Positions 46,437-59,567 of a stretch of 64,000 nt of DNA are shown here, one piece after another. This stretch comes from Kosakonia oryziphila (GTDB lineage Bacteria; Pseudomonadota; Gammaproteobacteria; Enterobacterales; Enterobacteriaceae). A program made the position numbers and the translations under genes. Numbering within the stretch: the first letter of the stretch is position 1; every line of letters starts with the position of its first letter. The notes under the pieces are model-generated. The model worked only from the letters and a program-made list of their open reading frames with translations. It was not told the origin of the DNA and searched no databases. Location of the stretch: assembly GCF_900094795.1 (NCBI RefSeq), contig NZ_FMBC01000024.1, positions 1 through 64,000 of the forward strand, in the 5' to 3' direction.

Positions 46437-47906
46437 TTACATCATGACTACGTCAAACTGCTCCTGATTATAGAGCGGCTCGATTTGCACTTTTACCTGC
46501 TTGCCGACGAAGATTTCCACTTCGGCCAGCGCATGCGACTCTTCACCTTTCAGGGTTTCCGCTACCGCAGGTGAAGCATAGACCAGGAAGCGATCGGAAT
46601 CGTAGGCATGGTGGACGCGAACGATCTCGCGCATGATCTCATAGCACACAGTTTCCACGGTTTTTACCGTTCCCCGGCCATGACAAGTGGGACATTCGTT
46701 ACACAGGACGTGCTCCACGCTCTCGCGCGTGCGTTTGCGGGTCATCTCTACCAGCCCAAGCTGGGAAAAACCGTTGATACTGGTTTTCACCCGATCTTTG
46801 CTCAGCGCCTGTTCCAGCGAATGCAGCACGCGACGGCGGTGATCCTCATTATTCATATCAATAAAATCAATGATGATAATGCCGCCAAGATTACGTAACC
46901 GTAGCTGCCGGGCGATCGCCTGAGTGGCTTCGATGTTGGTGTTGAAGATGGTGTCGTCGAGGTTACGATGTCCAACAAATGCGCCTGTATTAATATCGAC
47001 AGTGGTCATCGCTTCGGTTTGATCGATGATCAGATAGCCACCAGATTTCAGTTCGACCTTGCGCTCCAGCGCGCGCTGAATTTCGTTTTCCACATCGTAG
47101 AGATCGAAGATCGGCTGGCGACCGCTGTAATGTTCCAGTTTGCTGGTCATTTCCGGAATGTATTCGGCCGTAAACTCAAGCAACGCCTCAAAGGTCAATC
47201 TCGAATCAACGCGGATACGATCCAGATGCGCATCGGCAAAGTCGCGCAGTACACGCTGCGCCAGCGCCAATTCGCCATAGAGTTTACAGCGCGTCTGCTG
47301 GCGTTTCTTGCGCTCCATCACTTTCGTCCAGACACGCTTAAGATAAGCGGCATCAGAAGAGAGATCCTCTTCGCACACACCTTCGGCAGCAGTACGAATA
47401 ATAAAGCCGCCCTGCTCATCGCAGTAGCGGGCCACCACCTGCTTCAGGCGCTCGCGTTCGGCTTCACTTTCAATACGCTGGGAAACGCCAACGTGCGCCG
47501 CACCCGGCATAAACACCAGATAGCGGGACGGTAGCGTAATATCTGTGGTGAGGCGAGCGCCTTTGGTGCCGAGAGGATCTTTGACCACCTGCACCATCAG
47601 ATCCTGCCCCTGGCGAACCAGTTCGGAGATATCGCGAACGGTGAAGTTTTTCTGCTCTTCGCCGGCGACGCATTCGGTATGCGGCATAATGTCGGAGGCG
47701 TGTAGAAACGCCGCCTTTTCCAGGCCAATATCTACAAAAGCCGCCTGCATACCTGGAAGTACCCTGCTGACACGACCTTTGTAGATATTGCCTACTATCC
47801 CGCGCCGTGCTTCGCGCTCGATGTGAATTTCCTGAAGAATACCGCCGTCAATATAGGCGACGCGTGTTTCCGATGGTGTAACGTTGACCAACAATTCAGC
47901 CGTCAT
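46437..47906 (-). CDS. rng: Ribonuclease G
   Basis: RNase G matures the 5' end of 16S rRNA and cuts some mRNAs. The 489 residues have the N-terminal S1 domain ([23 protein letters not shown]), the catalytic DNase I-like part with metal-binding Asp in [12 protein letters not shown] and IIIIDFIDM, and the zinc-link [11 protein letters not shown]. The start MTAELLVN was chosen over an in-frame ATG six codons upstream. It overlaps the maf gene end by 11 bases. Confidence 0.97.
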   Translation of the reverse strand: MTAELLVNVTPSETRVAYIDGGILQEIHIEREARRGIVGNIYKGRVSRVLPGMQAAFVDIGLEKAAFLHASDIMPHTECVAGEEQKNFTVRDISELVRQGQDLMVQVVKDPLGTKGARLTTDITLPSRYLVFMPGAAHVGVSQRIESEAERERLKQVVARYCDEQGGFIIRTAAEGVCEEDLSSDAAYLKRVWTKVMERKKRQQTRCKLYGELALAQRVLRDFADAHLDRIRVDSRLTFEALLEFTAEYIPEMTSKLEHYSGRQPIFDLYDVENEIQRALERKVELKSGGYLIIDQTEAMTTVDINTGAFVGHRNLDDTIFNTNIEATQAIARQLRLRNLGGIIIIDFIDMNNEDHRRRVLHSLEQALSKDRVKTSINGFSQLGLVEMTRKRTRESVEHVLCNECPTCHGRGTVKTVETVCYEIMREIVRVHHAYDSDRFLVYASPAVAETLKGEESHALAEVEIFVGKQVKVQIEPLYNQEQFDVVMM

Positions 47907-48489
47907 GATTATTTCTCCCTTCACGCAGTGCGTTAAAATTGCTCAGCAATTCCCAGGTTTCCACCAGCGGTAAACCCACAACGGCATGATAACTACCGTT
48001 AATTTTCCTGACGAAACACCCACCCAGACCCTGAATGCCGTACGCGCCAGCTTTATCCAGCGGTTCTTTGCTTTCGACGTAGGCGGCAATATCCTTTTCT
48101 GATAACACTCTGAAGGTCACTTCTGTTTCCACCAGACAATCGAGCAGATGCTGGCGATCGGCCAGCACCACAGCGGTCATGACCTGGTGTGTTTGCCCGG
48201 AAAGCAAACGTAACATACTGGCAGCATGAAAGGAGTCTTTCGGTTTTTCAAGCACTTCACCATTAAATATCACAATCGTGTCCGCACCTAACACCGGCAA
48301 ATCGCGAGGCGCCATCGCTACGCCCGCCAGCGCCTTCTCACGTGCGAGGCGCAGAACATACTGCCGCGCGTTCTCCTGCGGCTGGCGTTGTTCTTCAATT
48401 CCCGGAACGATACGTTCGAAAGCCACACCTAATTGAGTGAGCAGTTCCTGACGACGGGGAGAGCCGGAAGCGAGCCAGATATCTGTCAT
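47896..48489 (-). CDS. yhdE: Maf-family dTTP/UTP pyrophosphatase YhdE
   Basis: A house-cleaning nucleotide pyrophosphatase that prefers dTTP, UTP and modified pyrimidine nucleotides. The 197 residues start with the Maf motif [12 protein letters not shown] and carry the catalytic Asp region [18 protein letters not shown] and the end loop [14 protein letters not shown]. It lies between mreD and rng in the same direction, as in E. coli. Confidence 0.95.
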   Translation of the reverse strand: MTDIWLASGSPRRQELLTQLGVAFERIVPGIEEQRQPQENARQYVLRLAREKALAGVAMAPRDLPVLGADTIVIFNGEVLEKPKDSFHAASMLRLLSGQTHQVMTAVVLADRQHLLDCLVETEVTFRVLSEKDIAAYVESKEPLDKAGAYGIQGLGGCFVRKINGSYHAVVGLPLVETWELLSNFNALREGRNNHDG

Positions 48490-48497
48490 AACAACCT

Positions 48498-48986
48498 TTA
48501 TTGCACCGCAAACTGCTGGCGGATCTTACGCATTAACAGGAAGAGCCACGGCCAAAGCACGCCATTTACGAGGCTGCTCCAGAAAATGTTAGGCTTGAAC
48601 GAAACGTTAATTACCAGGAACTCAGCCCAGAAAACAATCACTTCGGTCGCCAACGACAACAACATTACCACCAGCGCCTGTTGCCAGAGCGCCAGATTAC
48701 GGAATAACTGAAATTTCAGTGCAACCAGATAGGCGACAATGCTTAATGACAACGCACGAACACCCAGGGTGGATCCGCTAATCAGATCCAGTATGGCACC
48801 CATAGCGAAACCCGTACCGACATTTACGCGATGCGGGAGCGCCAGGATCCAGTAAAGCAGAATAAGCAGCACCCAATTTGGCCGGTAAACAATAATGTCG
48901 TCCGGCCAGGGCATGATTTGAAGCAACAGAGCAATGAAAAACGAGAGCCAGATAACCCAGCGCCCCTGGCTACGGTAACTTGCCAC
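48498..48986 (-). CDS. mreD: Rod shape-determining protein MreD
   Basis: A 162-residue inner-membrane protein with about five or six helices, part of the elongasome (MreBCD, RodZ, RodA, PBP2) that guides cylindrical wall growth. Its start overlaps the mreC stop by one base, so translation is coupled. Confidence 0.96.
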   Translation of the reverse strand: MASYRSQGRWVIWLSFFIALLLQIMPWPDDIIVYRPNWVLLILLYWILALPHRVNVGTGFAMGAILDLISGSTLGVRALSLSIVAYLVALKFQLFRNLALWQQALVVMLLSLATEVIVFWAEFLVINVSFKPNIFWSSLVNGVLWPWLFLLMRKIRQQFAVQ

Positions 48987-49984
48987 TATTGCCCTCCCGG
49001 AGAGAGTTGCGGCGGCGGCTGTGTAATACCGGTTGCCGGAGCAGGCATCGGCGCAGGCGGCCCCATCACGTCAGGTGAAGGCAGAACCTGAGGCATCATT
49101 TGCAGCAGACGTTCATTCGCCACGCGATGCACATCTTCCGGCGTCCGTGGATTGGTACCGTTACGATCCGCGCCCCACAGCAGCAACAGATAACGTAAAC
49201 GTTGCAGGCCCGCCGTCGGACGCGCCTGAATCACCGTGTACGCACGCTGCGTATCCAGTTTCACCGATGAAACAACGGCAACCGGATATCCTTCAGGGAA
49301 ACGACCACCAAGGCCGGAAGTAACCAGCACATCGCCCACGCGAATATCGGTGTTTGCGGGCAGGTGTTCCAGTTGCAGATCATCGGTACAACCGTTGCCA
49401 GCGGCAATCACGCGGATATCGTTACGCAGAACCTGAATCGGCAGCGCATGCGTCGCATCGCAAATCAGCAGCACACGGCTGGTCAGTTTCGCTACGGCGA
49501 CTACCTGACCGACGACGCCTTTGTCGCTGATCACCGGTTGGCCTTCGTAAACGCCGTTCGCGCTGCCCTTATCGATCACAACCTGATCGCTGTACGGATC
49601 GTTCACCGTCGAAATCACCTGGGTCACCATCTTCTGCTCATCCTGACGCAGTGGCGATCCCAGCAGTTCCCGCAGGCGCGCGTTCTCCTGTTTGTACTGC
49701 CCTAACATCAGCAGTTCGCTGTTTTTCAGTAGCAGTTCCTGACGCAACGCCCGATTTTCAAGCTCGAGTTGGTCGCGCGATGCCAACGTTTGCGACACGC
49801 TATCGAGTAATTCACGGGGACCGTTGGAAATAAAATAGAAGGGACTGACGGCAGTATCCATGTACGTTCTGATCTGGCTGAACGTACCGAGGCGGCTGTC
49901 GGCAATGATGACTCCAAGCGCCACCAAAACCGCCAGAAAAAGGCGAATCTGTAGCGACGGGCCACGGCTAAAAATTGGCTTCAT
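48986..49984 (-). CDS. mreC: Rod shape-determining protein MreC
   Basis: MreC links cytoplasmic MreB to the periplasmic wall enzymes and activates PBP2. The 332 residues have one membrane helix (about 10-28), a coiled coil (about 65-110) and two beta-barrel domains (from about 115). A Pro-rich disordered tail ([20 protein letters not shown]) follows and is a little shorter than in E. coli. The start is 61 bases behind the mreB stop. Confidence 0.96.
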   Translation of the reverse strand: MKPIFSRGPSLQIRLFLAVLVALGVIIADSRLGTFSQIRTYMDTAVSPFYFISNGPRELLDSVSQTLASRDQLELENRALRQELLLKNSELLMLGQYKQENARLRELLGSPLRQDEQKMVTQVISTVNDPYSDQVVIDKGSANGVYEGQPVISDKGVVGQVVAVAKLTSRVLLICDATHALPIQVLRNDIRVIAAGNGCTDDLQLEHLPANTDIRVGDVLVTSGLGGRFPEGYPVAVVSSVKLDTQRAYTVIQARPTAGLQRLRYLLLLWGADRNGTNPRTPEDVHRVANERLLQMMPQVLPSPDVMGPPAPMPAPATGITQPPPQLSPGGQ

Positions 49985-50045
49985 AGGCTTTGCGTATTCT
50001 CAGGCCAGACAGAACCGGAGCGAATCACTCCGGTTCTGACGCGGA

Positions 50046-51396
<1,351 letters not shown>

Positions 51397-53340
51397 TCAA
51401 ACCGAGTATCTTTGCGAATATTTTTTCACATTGGTATCGAGCGGTTGAGAAGATGCGAAAAAATCGCCCTGCCCCCCGACAACGCCCCGCTCCACCAACG
51501 TCTGCCATTCAGCCCGTGCACGAACGCCAGTCGCAAAAACGCGTGTCCGTGTACCTTTGCACGCCTCCACAAGACTCTGAACCAGCAACTGATTTTCGGT
51601 ACGCTTTTCAATGTTCCTGACCAGTCCCGGATGCAGCTTTAATAACTCCACATCCAACACTTTAATCCAACTGGTGCTCACCAACGTCAGACCCGCCTGC
51701 ACCACCGCTACGCGCGCGCCCAGAGCGTTAATTAATCGCACCACCGACTGTAACCGGCTGATATGTTGACAAACATCAGCCTCAGCAAGTTCAAAAATAA
51801 TCCGTTTACGTTGAGATTTTTCGCATTCCATTAATGTGTCGCGCAGCCAGCGTTGAAAACGCGGGCGTACCAGAGACTGAACTGTCACCTGCATTGCCAG
51901 ATTTTCTTCCGGCCAGAACCTCAGAAAAGGAATAAGACGAGTGATCTGCTGGCGGTCATACTCTTCGGAGAGCCCAAACTGGAACACCATCGGCATATAT
52001 TCTTCGGCGATCACCTCCTGTTCACCATCGAAAATACGGCACATCAGTTCACGGTGATGCACCAGCCCGTCGCGATTGACGGCGGGTTTCTGATAAACGC
52101 GCGGCCCCCCCCGGCTCAGCATCTGTTCTATCAGCGTCCGCCAGCGCACATTGCCACGCCCTTGCTCGGGTAATGAATCATCATAAACCGACCAGCTGTT
52201 ACCCCCCTGCAATACCGCATTACGCGTCGCAGCTTCCGCATGCTCCATCACTTGTTCCGTTGACTGGCCGCTACGCCATGCACAAACACCAATGTGCATA
52301 ATATCTTCGCGGTTTTGTGCCTTACTATGCGGCAGCCCATCAACAGATTTCAGGAGCTGCCCGGCGATACTTTCCGCTTCCTTTAATGTTCGGTGTGGCA
52401 ACAGCACGGCAAAATCGCTGCGTTGATAACGTGCCAGCAGCGCGCCTGGGTAACGCATAATAAAAGTGGAAAGTAAGTTGATGAGGGTGAAAAAATACTC
52501 TTCCGCCGCCGTATTCAGCCCCCAGTTCTCGCGCATGAGATCGAAATCTGGCAGGCGGATCATCATTACGACCCCGTGTGAACCTACTTTTTCCTGATCT
52601 TCCAGCAAGGTCGCCAGTTGGTTATCAAAAAACAGACGGTTGTTCAGGCCGGTACGTGTATCTTGCGCCGCATAAGAGCGGATCAGCGTATCCATCCGGC
52701 TGCGCTGATCGCTGGCGAACTGGATATCGGTCAGCAGCACATCGAGCGCGCTGCTGGTGCGTGATGGCCACTCGTAGATGCTGCCGCGAACCTGCGGGCC
52801 TCGCTCGCCATTAAGGATCCGCGTCGCTCGACCTTCCAGCAGTTCCTGTCCGGAAAGCTGACGACGCAGCCAGCGAACAGCAAGAAAGATAATGACGATC
52901 ATAAAACCGATCGCGACAGTCAACGGCGCCGAATTGACCAGAGAACGAAAGTAGTTGGCCATCGGATCCTGATAGATAAGCGAAATCGTGAGACCGGGGT
53001 TTTTCAGTGCAGGAATGAGCAGTTCATGGGTCTGCAAACTACTGCCTGCCGGACGGTAGCTGCCGTTGTGCACATAACTGAGCAGGGTTTTCTTCCCCTG
53101 CTTGATCTCAATTTTAATGATATCCAGCGGTACCATCAGCTCATCAAACTGACGAGAAAGCCGGTTAACAGGAGTAGATATCAGGCGGGTATCCACAACC
53201 GCTGCGACCGCTGCCACACGGTTAGCGACTTTGTCTTGTATGGCATTATAAAAGCTCAGTGAGCAGCCAATCAGCGTGATGAAAATCGCCAACGCGGTCA
53301 GCAGCGTCACAAAAGCGGAAAATTTCGTCGTTAATCGCAT
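51397..53340 (-). CDS. csrD: RNase E specificity factor CsrD
   Basis: CsrD targets the small RNAs CsrB and CsrC for RNase E decay and so tunes CsrA. The 647 residues have two membrane helices (about 8-30 and 135-155) around a periplasmic part, a HAMP-like linker, and degenerate GGDEF and EAL domains. The GGDEF motif reads RSDF (in RYQRSDFAVLLPH) and the EAL motif reads ELM (HRELMCRIF), so neither cyclic-di-GMP synthesis nor hydrolysis is expected. It lies upstream of mreB; acuI, its K-12 neighbour, is absent. Confidence 0.95.
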   Translation of the reverse strand: MRLTTKFSAFVTLLTALAIFITLIGCSLSFYNAIQDKVANRVAAVAAVVDTRLISTPVNRLSRQFDELMVPLDIIKIEIKQGKKTLLSYVHNGSYRPAGSSLQTHELLIPALKNPGLTISLIYQDPMANYFRSLVNSAPLTVAIGFMIVIIFLAVRWLRRQLSGQELLEGRATRILNGERGPQVRGSIYEWPSRTSSALDVLLTDIQFASDQRSRMDTLIRSYAAQDTRTGLNNRLFFDNQLATLLEDQEKVGSHGVVMMIRLPDFDLMRENWGLNTAAEEYFFTLINLLSTFIMRYPGALLARYQRSDFAVLLPHRTLKEAESIAGQLLKSVDGLPHSKAQNREDIMHIGVCAWRSGQSTEQVMEHAEAATRNAVLQGGNSWSVYDDSLPEQGRGNVRWRTLIEQMLSRGGPRVYQKPAVNRDGLVHHRELMCRIFDGEQEVIAEEYMPMVFQFGLSEEYDRQQITRLIPFLRFWPEENLAMQVTVQSLVRPRFQRWLRDTLMECEKSQRKRIIFELAEADVCQHISRLQSVVRLINALGARVAVVQAGLTLVSTSWIKVLDVELLKLHPGLVRNIEKRTENQLLVQSLVEACKGTRTRVFATGVRARAEWQTLVERGVVGGQGDFFASSQPLDTNVKKYSQRYSV

Positions 53341-53632
53341 CCCTGTGTTAACTCCGTTGTATTAAAGGAAAAGACGATACCGACCCAAAGTTTCTTAAAA
53401 AGTAAGCACTAACTTTCAAATCTAACCGTGATATGGAAGAGTCAGGAGTAAAGTTAGAAAAATCCTGGGCCGTTTTACCCCTGCGAGTATAGTCCTCATA
53501 GATATTTTTCCAATCAGCAATCATATGGATTATTGTTTTCGGTAAATGCCCCCCAATGTTTGGTAACACACTCCCACTCGCACTATCGCATCGCTTACAC
53601 CATGCTTATTAAAAAAATTCGCGGAGGATGCA
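53341..53632 (+). promoter_or_regulatory. Divergent csrD / msrP intergenic region
   Basis: 292 bases with the promoters of csrD and msrP. AT-rich, with no gene and no hairpin that I would call a terminator. Confidence 0.4.
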
Positions 53633-54631
53633 ATGAAGAAAAAACTGACTGAAGCCGACGTAACTGCTGAATCCGTATTTATGTTACAGCGCCGCCAGGT
53701 GCTAAAAATGCTGGGTATTGGCGCGATGACGCTAAGTTTGTCGCCGATGGCGCAGGCGGATCTGCTGGATTGGTTTAAAGGTCATGACCGTCCGAAAGCC
53801 CCCGCAGGAAAACCCCTCGATTTCAGCCAGCCAGCGCAGTGGCAAGCTAAACTTACGTTAACACCGGAAGATAAGGTCACTGGCTACAATAACTTTTATG
53901 AATTTGGTCTGGATAAAGCCGATCCCGCAGCTAACGCCGGGGAGATGAAAACCGATCCCTGGACACTGACCATTGATGGCGAAGTAGCGAAACCGTTAAC
54001 CCTCGATCACGCAGCGCTGACGTCGCGCTTCCCACTAGAAGAGCGTATTTATCGCATGCGTTGTGTCGAGGCGTGGTCGATGGTCGTGCCGTGGATTGGT
54101 TTCCCGCTGCATAAGCTGTTGGCGTTGGTCGAACCCACCAGCAACGCAAAATATGTCGCTTTCGAAACGCGTTACGCACCGGAAGAGATGCCGGGGCAAA
54201 AAGATCGGTTTATCGGCGGTGGCTTGAAATACCCCTATGTCGAAGCCCTACGTATAGATGAAGCAATGCATCCGTTAACGCTGTTGACGGTGGGCGTCTA
54301 CGGCAAAGCGTTACCGCCGCAAAATGGCGCGCCAATTCGGCTGACCGTACCGTGGAAGTATGGTTTTAAAGGCATTAAATCAATCGTCAGCATTAAGCTC
54401 ACCAGTAAACGGCCCCCCACCACCTGGAACCTCGCCGCACCAGACGAATATGGTTTTTACGCTAACGTGAATCCGCATGTGGATCACCCGCGCTGGTCAC
54501 AAGCAACAGAGCGCTTTATTGGTTCCGGCGGTGCGCTTGATGTAAAACGACAGCCAACATTACTGTTTAACGGCTACGCTGAAGAAGTGGCTTCGCTTTA
54601 TCACGGGTTGGATCTACGGGAGAATTTTTGA
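53633..54631 (+). CDS. msrP: Protein-methionine-sulfoxide reductase catalytic subunit MsrP
   Basis: MsrP (YedY) is a molybdopterin enzyme that repairs oxidised methionines in periplasmic proteins. The 332 residues begin with a Tat signal ([11 protein letters not shown] with the twin Arg at 20-21, cleavage after AQA). The Mo-coordinating Cys144 is in [14 protein letters not shown]. It is followed without a gap by msrQ. In K-12 the pair is yedYZ at another place on the chromosome. Confidence 0.97.
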   Translation: MKKKLTEADVTAESVFMLQRRQVLKMLGIGAMTLSLSPMAQADLLDWFKGHDRPKAPAGKPLDFSQPAQWQAKLTLTPEDKVTGYNNFYEFGLDKADPAANAGEMKTDPWTLTIDGEVAKPLTLDHAALTSRFPLEERIYRMRCVEAWSMVVPWIGFPLHKLLALVEPTSNAKYVAFETRYAPEEMPGQKDRFIGGGLKYPYVEALRIDEAMHPLTLLTVGVYGKALPPQNGAPIRLTVPWKYGFKGIKSIVSIKLTSKRPPTTWNLAAPDEYGFYANVNPHVDHPRWSQATERFIGSGGALDVKRQPTLLFNGYAEEVASLYHGLDLRENF

Positions 54632-55231
54632 GTGCGTTTAACGGCAAAACAGGTTACCTGGCTTAAAGTCGCTTTACATCTGGCGGGTCTGTTGCCTTTT
54701 CTCTGGCTGTTCTGGGCGGCAAATCAGGGCTACTTCAGCGCCGATCCGGCCAAGGATATTCAGCACTTTACCGGCAGAATGGCGCTGAAATTCCTGCTGG
54801 CGACGCTGTTGATAACACCGCTGGCGCGTTATGCGAAACAACCTTTATTGATCCGCACACGGCGACTGCTCGGGCTGTGGTGTTTTGCCTGGGCGACCCT
54901 TCATCTGACCAGCTATACGCTGCTGGAGCTTGGTATCAATAATCTGACGCTGCTCGGTCAGGAGCTGGCTACGCGTCCTTATTTAACGCTGGGAGCCGTA
55001 AGCTGGCTGATTTTGCTGGCGCTGGCAGCCACATCAACGCAGTGGGCACAGCGCAAAATGGGCAAGCGCTGGCAACAATTACATAACTTCATCTATCTGG
55101 TGGCGATCCTCGCCCCAATTCACTATCTTTGGTCTGTAAAGATTCTCTCTCCGCAGCCGCTCCTGTACGCCGCTGCCGCGATCGTGTTCCTGGCATGGCG
55201 TTACAAGAAGTTCCGCCAATGGTGGCGTTAA
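54632..55231 (+). CDS. msrQ: Heme-binding membrane subunit MsrQ
   Basis: MsrQ (YedZ) passes electrons from the quinone pool to MsrP. The 199 residues make about six membrane helices of the ferric-reductase-like heme b fold, with candidate heme His in [21 protein letters not shown] and LHNFIYL. The GTG start directly after the msrP TGA stop was chosen because the N-terminus [13 protein letters not shown] aligns with the family. Confidence 0.95.
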   Translation: MRLTAKQVTWLKVALHLAGLLPFLWLFWAANQGYFSADPAKDIQHFTGRMALKFLLATLLITPLARYAKQPLLIRTRRLLGLWCFAWATLHLTSYTLLELGINNLTLLGQELATRPYLTLGAVSWLILLALAATSTQWAQRKMGKRWQQLHNFIYLVAILAPIHYLWSVKILSPQPLLYAAAAIVFLAWRYKKFRQWWR

Positions 55232-55465
55232 TGCAACAATCTGTGCAGTTTCCCGCAAATCTATTATCCTTGGCACCCATATATCAGCCAGGTGGTGAAT
55301 AATCTTCCCTGATAAGACCAGTATTTTGCTGCCAAATGCTACGAAATCGTTATAATGTGCCACTTTGGTTTTCACGGCAGGGCTTTCAGCCTTTAACAAC
55401 GTGACAACCATGCAACCAAGGTATATTTTGTTTTTTACCGGAAAATTGCAGGAGATAGCAGCACA

Positions 55466-55918
55466 ATGGCGGACAAATTGCGTATTTTGCTTTTAAACGG
55501 CCCCAATCTGAATATGCTGGGAACCCGTGAACCCAAAACTTACGGTTCGCTCACCCTGCAGCAGATTGTTAACCGTTTAACAAATGAAGCGGAAGCGCTA
55601 AACGTCACGCTCACGCATTTTCAGTCGAACGCCGAGTTTGCGTTGATCGACCGTATTCATCAGGCAAAAGACACTGTGGACTTCATCCTGATCAATCCGG
55701 CCGCTTTTACGCATACTAGCGTCGCGATTCGTGATGCGTTGCTGGCGGTGGATATCCCGTTTATCGAGATCCATCTGAGTAATGTCCATGCGCGCGAGCC
55801 ATTCAGACATCACTCTTATCTCTCCGATATCGCTGTCGGCGTTATCTGTGGATTAGGCGCCGATGGTTATACATACGCTTTACAGACAGCGGTAAAACGC
55901 CTGTCACAAACACACTAA
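55466..55918 (+). CDS. aroQ: Type II 3-dehydroquinate dehydratase
   Basis: A 150-residue type II enzyme that dehydrates 3-dehydroquinate in the shikimate pathway. It has the flexible lid loop with catalytic Tyr26 ([17 protein letters not shown]) and the His region [19 protein letters not shown]. coli K-12 uses the unrelated type I enzyme AroD instead; many other enterobacteria carry both. It precedes accB by 21 bases and is probably co-transcribed with accBC. The promoter should lie in 55232-55465. Confidence 0.97.
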   Translation: MADKLRILLLNGPNLNMLGTREPKTYGSLTLQQIVNRLTNEAEALNVTLTHFQSNAEFALIDRIHQAKDTVDFILINPAAFTHTSVAIRDALLAVDIPFIEIHLSNVHAREPFRHHSYLSDIAVGVICGLGADGYTYALQTAVKRLSQTH

Positions 55919-55939
55919 ACAAGAGTACGGAACCCACTC

Positions 55940-56404
55940 ATGGATATTCGTAAGATTAAAAAACTGATCGAGCTGGTTGAAGAATCAGGCATCTCCGAAC
56001 TGGAAATTTCTGAAGGCGAAGAGTCTGTTCGCATCAGCCGCAGCGCGCCGAATGCTGGTTACCCGATGATGCAGGCTTATGCTGCGCCGGTAGCTCAGCC
56101 TGCACTGGCAGCCGCTGTCGTACCAGCCGCAACCGCTACGGAAGCACCTGCTGCTGCCGCAGAAATCAGTGGCCACATCGTACGTTCCCCGATGGTTGGA
56201 ACCTTCTATCGCACTCCGAGCCCGGACGCAAAAGCGTTTATCGAAATCGGCCAGAAAGTCAACGTGGGCGACACCCTGTGCATCGTTGAAGCCATGAAAA
56301 TGATGAACCAGATCGAAGCAGATAAAGCAGGCGTGGTGAAAGCCATTCTGGTGGAAAGTGGCCAACCGGTTGAATTTGACGAGCCGCTGGTCGTCATCGA
56401 ATAA
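55940..56404 (+). CDS. accB: Biotin carboxyl carrier protein of acetyl-CoA carboxylase
   Basis: AccB carries the carboxyl group on biotin in the first step of fatty-acid synthesis. The 154 residues have an N-terminal dimerising part, an Ala/Pro-rich linker (about 45-75) and the biotinyl domain with the modified Lys120 in VEAMKMMNQ. It lies 10 bases before accC. E. coli AccB represses its own operon. Confidence 0.98.
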   Translation: MDIRKIKKLIELVEESGISELEISEGEESVRISRSAPNAGYPMMQAYAAPVAQPALAAAVVPAATATEAPAAAAEISGHIVRSPMVGTFYRTPSPDAKAFIEIGQKVNVGDTLCIVEAMKMMNQIEADKAGVVKAILVESGQPVEFDEPLVVIE

Positions 56405-56414
56405 CGAGGCGCAC

Positions 56415-57764
56415 ATGCTGGATAAAATTGTTATCGCTAACCGCGGCGAGATCGCACTGCGTATTCTTCGTGCCTGTAAAGAGCTGGGCATCAAGACTGT
56501 CGCTGTGCACTCCACCGCGGATCGCGATTTAAAACACGTACTGCTGGCGGACGAAACGGTTTGTATCGGTCCGGCACCGTCCGTGAAAAGCTATCTGAAC
56601 ATCCCGGCGATCATCTCTGCTGCCGAAATCACCGGTGCCGTGGCGATTCACCCGGGTTACGGCTTCCTTTCAGAGAATGCCAACTTTGCTGAGCAGGTTG
56701 AACGCTCCGGCTTTATCTTTATCGGCCCGAAGGCCGACACCATTCGCCTGATGGGCGACAAAGTGTCCGCGATTACTGCCATGAAGAAAGCCGGCGTACC
56801 GACCGTTCCGGGTTCTGATGGCCCGCTCGGCGATGATAACGACGTTAACCGCACACATGCTAAACGTATCGGTTATCCGGTAATTATCAAGGCCTCCGGC
56901 GGCGGCGGCGGTCGCGGCATGCGCGTTGTGCGCAAAGATGCCGACCTGGCGCAGTCCATCGCCATGACACGTGCGGAAGCGAAAGCCGCTTTCAACAACG
57001 ACATGGTATATATGGAGAAATACCTGGAAAATCCTCGCCACATCGAGATCCAGGTACTGGCAGACGGCCAGGGCAACGCCATCTATCTGGCCGAGCGCGA
57101 CTGCTCCATGCAGCGCCGTCACCAGAAAGTGGTCGAAGAAGCGCCAGCGCCGGGCATTACCCCGGAACTGCGTCGCTATATCGGCGAACGCTGCGCCAAA
57201 GCCTGTGTCGATATCGGTTATCGCGGAGCGGGTACGTTCGAGTTTCTGTTTGAAAATGGCGAGTTCTACTTCATTGAAATGAACACCCGTATTCAGGTTG
57301 AGCACCCGGTTACCGAGATGATCACCGGTGTTGACTTGATCAAAGAGCAGCTGCGTATTGCAGCCGGTCAGCCGCTCTCCATTAAGCAGGATGAAGTTGT
57401 GGTCAGAGGCCATGCGGTGGAATGCCGTATCAACGCCGAAGATCCGAACACCTTCCTGCCAAGCCCGGGTAAAATCACGCGCTTCCACGCGCCGGGTGGT
57501 TTTGGCGTTCGCTGGGAATCGCACATTTACGCCGGCTATACCGTGCCGCCGTATTACGACTCCATGATCGGCAAACTGATCTGCTACGGTGAGAGCCGCG
57601 ATGTGGCGATTGCGCGCATGAAGAATGCGTTGCAGGAACTGATAATCGACGGTATCAAAACCAACGTGGATTTGCAGACCCGCATCATGAACGACGAGAA
57701 TTTCCAGCACGGTGGCACCAACATCCACTACCTGGAGAAAAAACTCGGCTTGCAGGAAAAATAA
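56415..57764 (+). CDS. accC: Biotin carboxylase subunit of acetyl-CoA carboxylase
   Basis: AccC carboxylates biotin on AccB with ATP and bicarbonate. The 449 residues have the biotin carboxylase N-domain ([17 protein letters not shown]), the ATP-grasp with Gly-rich loop [14 protein letters not shown], and the metal/active site stretch [18 protein letters not shown]. The start at 56415 was chosen over an in-frame ATG at 56358 inside accB. A strong terminator follows. Confidence 0.98.
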   Translation: MLDKIVIANRGEIALRILRACKELGIKTVAVHSTADRDLKHVLLADETVCIGPAPSVKSYLNIPAIISAAEITGAVAIHPGYGFLSENANFAEQVERSGFIFIGPKADTIRLMGDKVSAITAMKKAGVPTVPGSDGPLGDDNDVNRTHAKRIGYPVIIKASGGGGGRGMRVVRKDADLAQSIAMTRAEAKAAFNNDMVYMEKYLENPRHIEIQVLADGQGNAIYLAERDCSMQRRHQKVVEEAPAPGITPELRRYIGERCAKACVDIGYRGAGTFEFLFENGEFYFIEMNTRIQVEHPVTEMITGVDLIKEQLRIAAGQPLSIKQDEVVVRGHAVECRINAEDPNTFLPSPGKITRFHAPGGFGVRWESHIYAGYTVPPYYDSMIGKLICYGESRDVAIARMKNALQELIIDGIKTNVDLQTRIMNDENFQHGGTNIHYLEKKLGLQEK

Positions 57765-57781
57765 TCTGCAATCAGCGCAAG

Positions 57782-57806
57782 AGGCCGGATTTTCCGGCCT
57801 TTTTTC
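57782..57806 (+). terminator. Terminator of accBC
   Basis: An 8-bp stem AGGCCGGA/TCCGGCCT (57782-57789 with 57793-57800) with a 3-base loop runs into TTTTTT, 17 bases past the accC stop. Confidence 0.93.
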
Positions 57807-57872
57807 TTTTTCTCTCCCCTCATCTTTTCCATAGGGTACAATCCCCGCTTTCTTCATCCACAAGGGAAAAAA

Positions 57873-58115
57873 ATGGACAATCGTTTTGTTCAGGCCCACA
57901 AAGAAGCCCGCTGGGCGCTGTGGCTGACCCTTCTTTATCTTGCTGCATGGTTAGTGTGCGCTTACCTACCAGGTACAGAGCAGGGATTCACCGGCCTGCC
58001 GCGCTGGTTTGAACTGGCCTGTCTGTTGACGCCGCTGGTCTTTGTGCTGCTGTGCTGGGCAATGGTGCACTTTATCTTCCGTGATATTCCGCTGGAGGAT
58101 AACGATGCAGAGTGA
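57873..58115 (+). CDS. yhdT: Small membrane protein YhdT (DUF997)
   Basis: An 80-residue protein with two membrane helices (about 14-34 and 48-70) and a charged C-terminus ([10 protein letters not shown]). The family sits almost always directly before panF; its own role is unknown. It overlaps panF by 11 bases. Confidence 0.95.
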   Translation: MDNRFVQAHKEARWALWLTLLYLAAWLVCAYLPGTEQGFTGLPRWFELACLLTPLVFVLLCWAMVHFIFRDIPLEDNDAE

Positions 58116-59556
58116 AATTATCGCCGTACTGGTTATCTACCTGATCGTAGTATTCGGCCTCTCCTTCTATGCTATGCGCCAGCGCAGCAAAGGCGCGTTC
58201 CTCAGTGAATACTTCCTCGGCAGCCGCTCGATGGGCGGTTTTGTGCTGGCAATGACGCTGACGGCAACCTATGTCAGCGCCAGTTCATTTATCGGCGGAC
58301 CAGGCGCGGCCTATAAATTTGGCCTCGGCTGGGTATTACTGGCGATGATCCAAGTGCCGACCATCTGGCTCTCTTTGGGTATCCTCGGCAAAAAGTTTGC
58401 CATTCTGGCGCGTCGTTACAATGCGATTACGCTGAACGATATGCTGATGGCTCGCTACCAGAACCGTGCGGTTGTGTGGATCGCCAGCCTTACTCTGCTG
58501 GTTGCCTTTGTCGGTGCCATTGCCGTGCAATTCATCGGCGGTGCGCGTCTGCTGGAGACTGCCGCCGGGATCAAGTACGAATCTGGCTTGCTGATCTTTG
58601 GCATCACCATTGCGCTGTACACCGCCTTTGGCGGTTTTCGTGCCAGCGTACTCAATGATACGATGCAGGGTATGGTGATGTTGATTGGCACGTTGGTACT
58701 GTTGATCGGCGTGATCCATGCCGCTGGTGGGCTACACAGTGCGGTGGAGACGCTGCAACAGATTGATCCGCAACTGGTAAGTCCGCAAGGCGCCCACGAT
58801 ATCCTTTCACCTGCATTTATGACCTCATTCTGGGTGCTGGTCTGTTTTGGTGTGATTGGTTTGCCGCATACCGCCGTTCGCTGTATTTCCTATAAAGATA
58901 GCAAATCTGTTCATCGCGGCATTGTTATCGGCACTATTGTCATCGCGTTGTTAATGCTGGGAATGCATCTCGCTGGCGCTCTCGGCCGCGCCGTGTTGCC
59001 GCATCTTTCAGTACCAGATCAGGTGATCCCAACGTTAATGGTTGAAGTTTTACCCCCCTGGGCTGCCGGGCTGTTTCTTGCTGCGCCGATGGCGGCGATC
59101 ATGTCGAACGTCAATGCGCATTTATTGCAGGCTTCGGCCACGATCATCAAAGATCTGTGGTTGAGCGCCCAGCCGACTAAAATTCGTCATGAACCGCGTT
59201 TAAAACGGATCTCCACCGTGACAACCCTGGTACTCGGCGTGCTGATGATGCTGGCGGCATGGCGCCCGCCAGAAATGATTATCTGGTTAAACCTGCTAGC
59301 GTTTGGCGGTCTGGAAGCGGTATTTCTGTGGCCGCTGGTTTTGGGGTTGTACTGGGAGCGGGCGAATGCTGCTGGCGCATTGAGCGCCATGGTCACGGGC
59401 GGGGTACTGTATGCCGTTCTTGCCACGTTTAATATTCAGTACCTGGGCTTTCATCCGATTGTGCCCTCGTTGCTGTTAAGTTTGCTGGCCTTCGTCGTTG
59501 GGAACCGTTTTGGTCAACCAACACCGCAGGCTCCGACTGTTTCTGTTAATGAATGA
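58105..59556 (+). CDS. panF: Sodium/pantothenate symporter
   Basis: PanF imports pantothenate, the coenzyme A precursor, with sodium. The 483-residue member of the sodium-solute symporter family has about 12-13 helices and the SSS pattern [16 protein letters not shown]-like and [19 protein letters not shown]. The start at 58105, inside the end of yhdT, gives the E. coli length; the frame open from 58042 is rejected. Confidence 0.96.
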   Translation: MQSEIIAVLVIYLIVVFGLSFYAMRQRSKGAFLSEYFLGSRSMGGFVLAMTLTATYVSASSFIGGPGAAYKFGLGWVLLAMIQVPTIWLSLGILGKKFAILARRYNAITLNDMLMARYQNRAVVWIASLTLLVAFVGAIAVQFIGGARLLETAAGIKYESGLLIFGITIALYTAFGGFRASVLNDTMQGMVMLIGTLVLLIGVIHAAGGLHSAVETLQQIDPQLVSPQGAHDILSPAFMTSFWVLVCFGVIGLPHTAVRCISYKDSKSVHRGIVIGTIVIALLMLGMHLAGALGRAVLPHLSVPDQVIPTLMVEVLPPWAAGLFLAAPMAAIMSNVNAHLLQASATIIKDLWLSAQPTKIRHEPRLKRISTVTTLVLGVLMMLAAWRPPEMIIWLNLLAFGGLEAVFLWPLVLGLYWERANAAGALSAMVTGGVLYAVLATFNIQYLGFHPIVPSLLLSLLAFVVGNRFGQPTPQAPTVSVNE

Positions 59557-59567
59557 AGAGTTACGAC

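Noticed and set aside
51397-53340. CsrD as an active diguanylate cyclase or phosphodiesterase
   Set aside because: Both signature motifs are degenerate (RSDF and ELM), as in the known RNA-decay factor.
56670-57899. 409-codon open frame on the minus strand
   Set aside because: Antisense to accC across its whole length, with no recognisable domain; a shadow of strong codon bias. It also runs through the accBC terminator.
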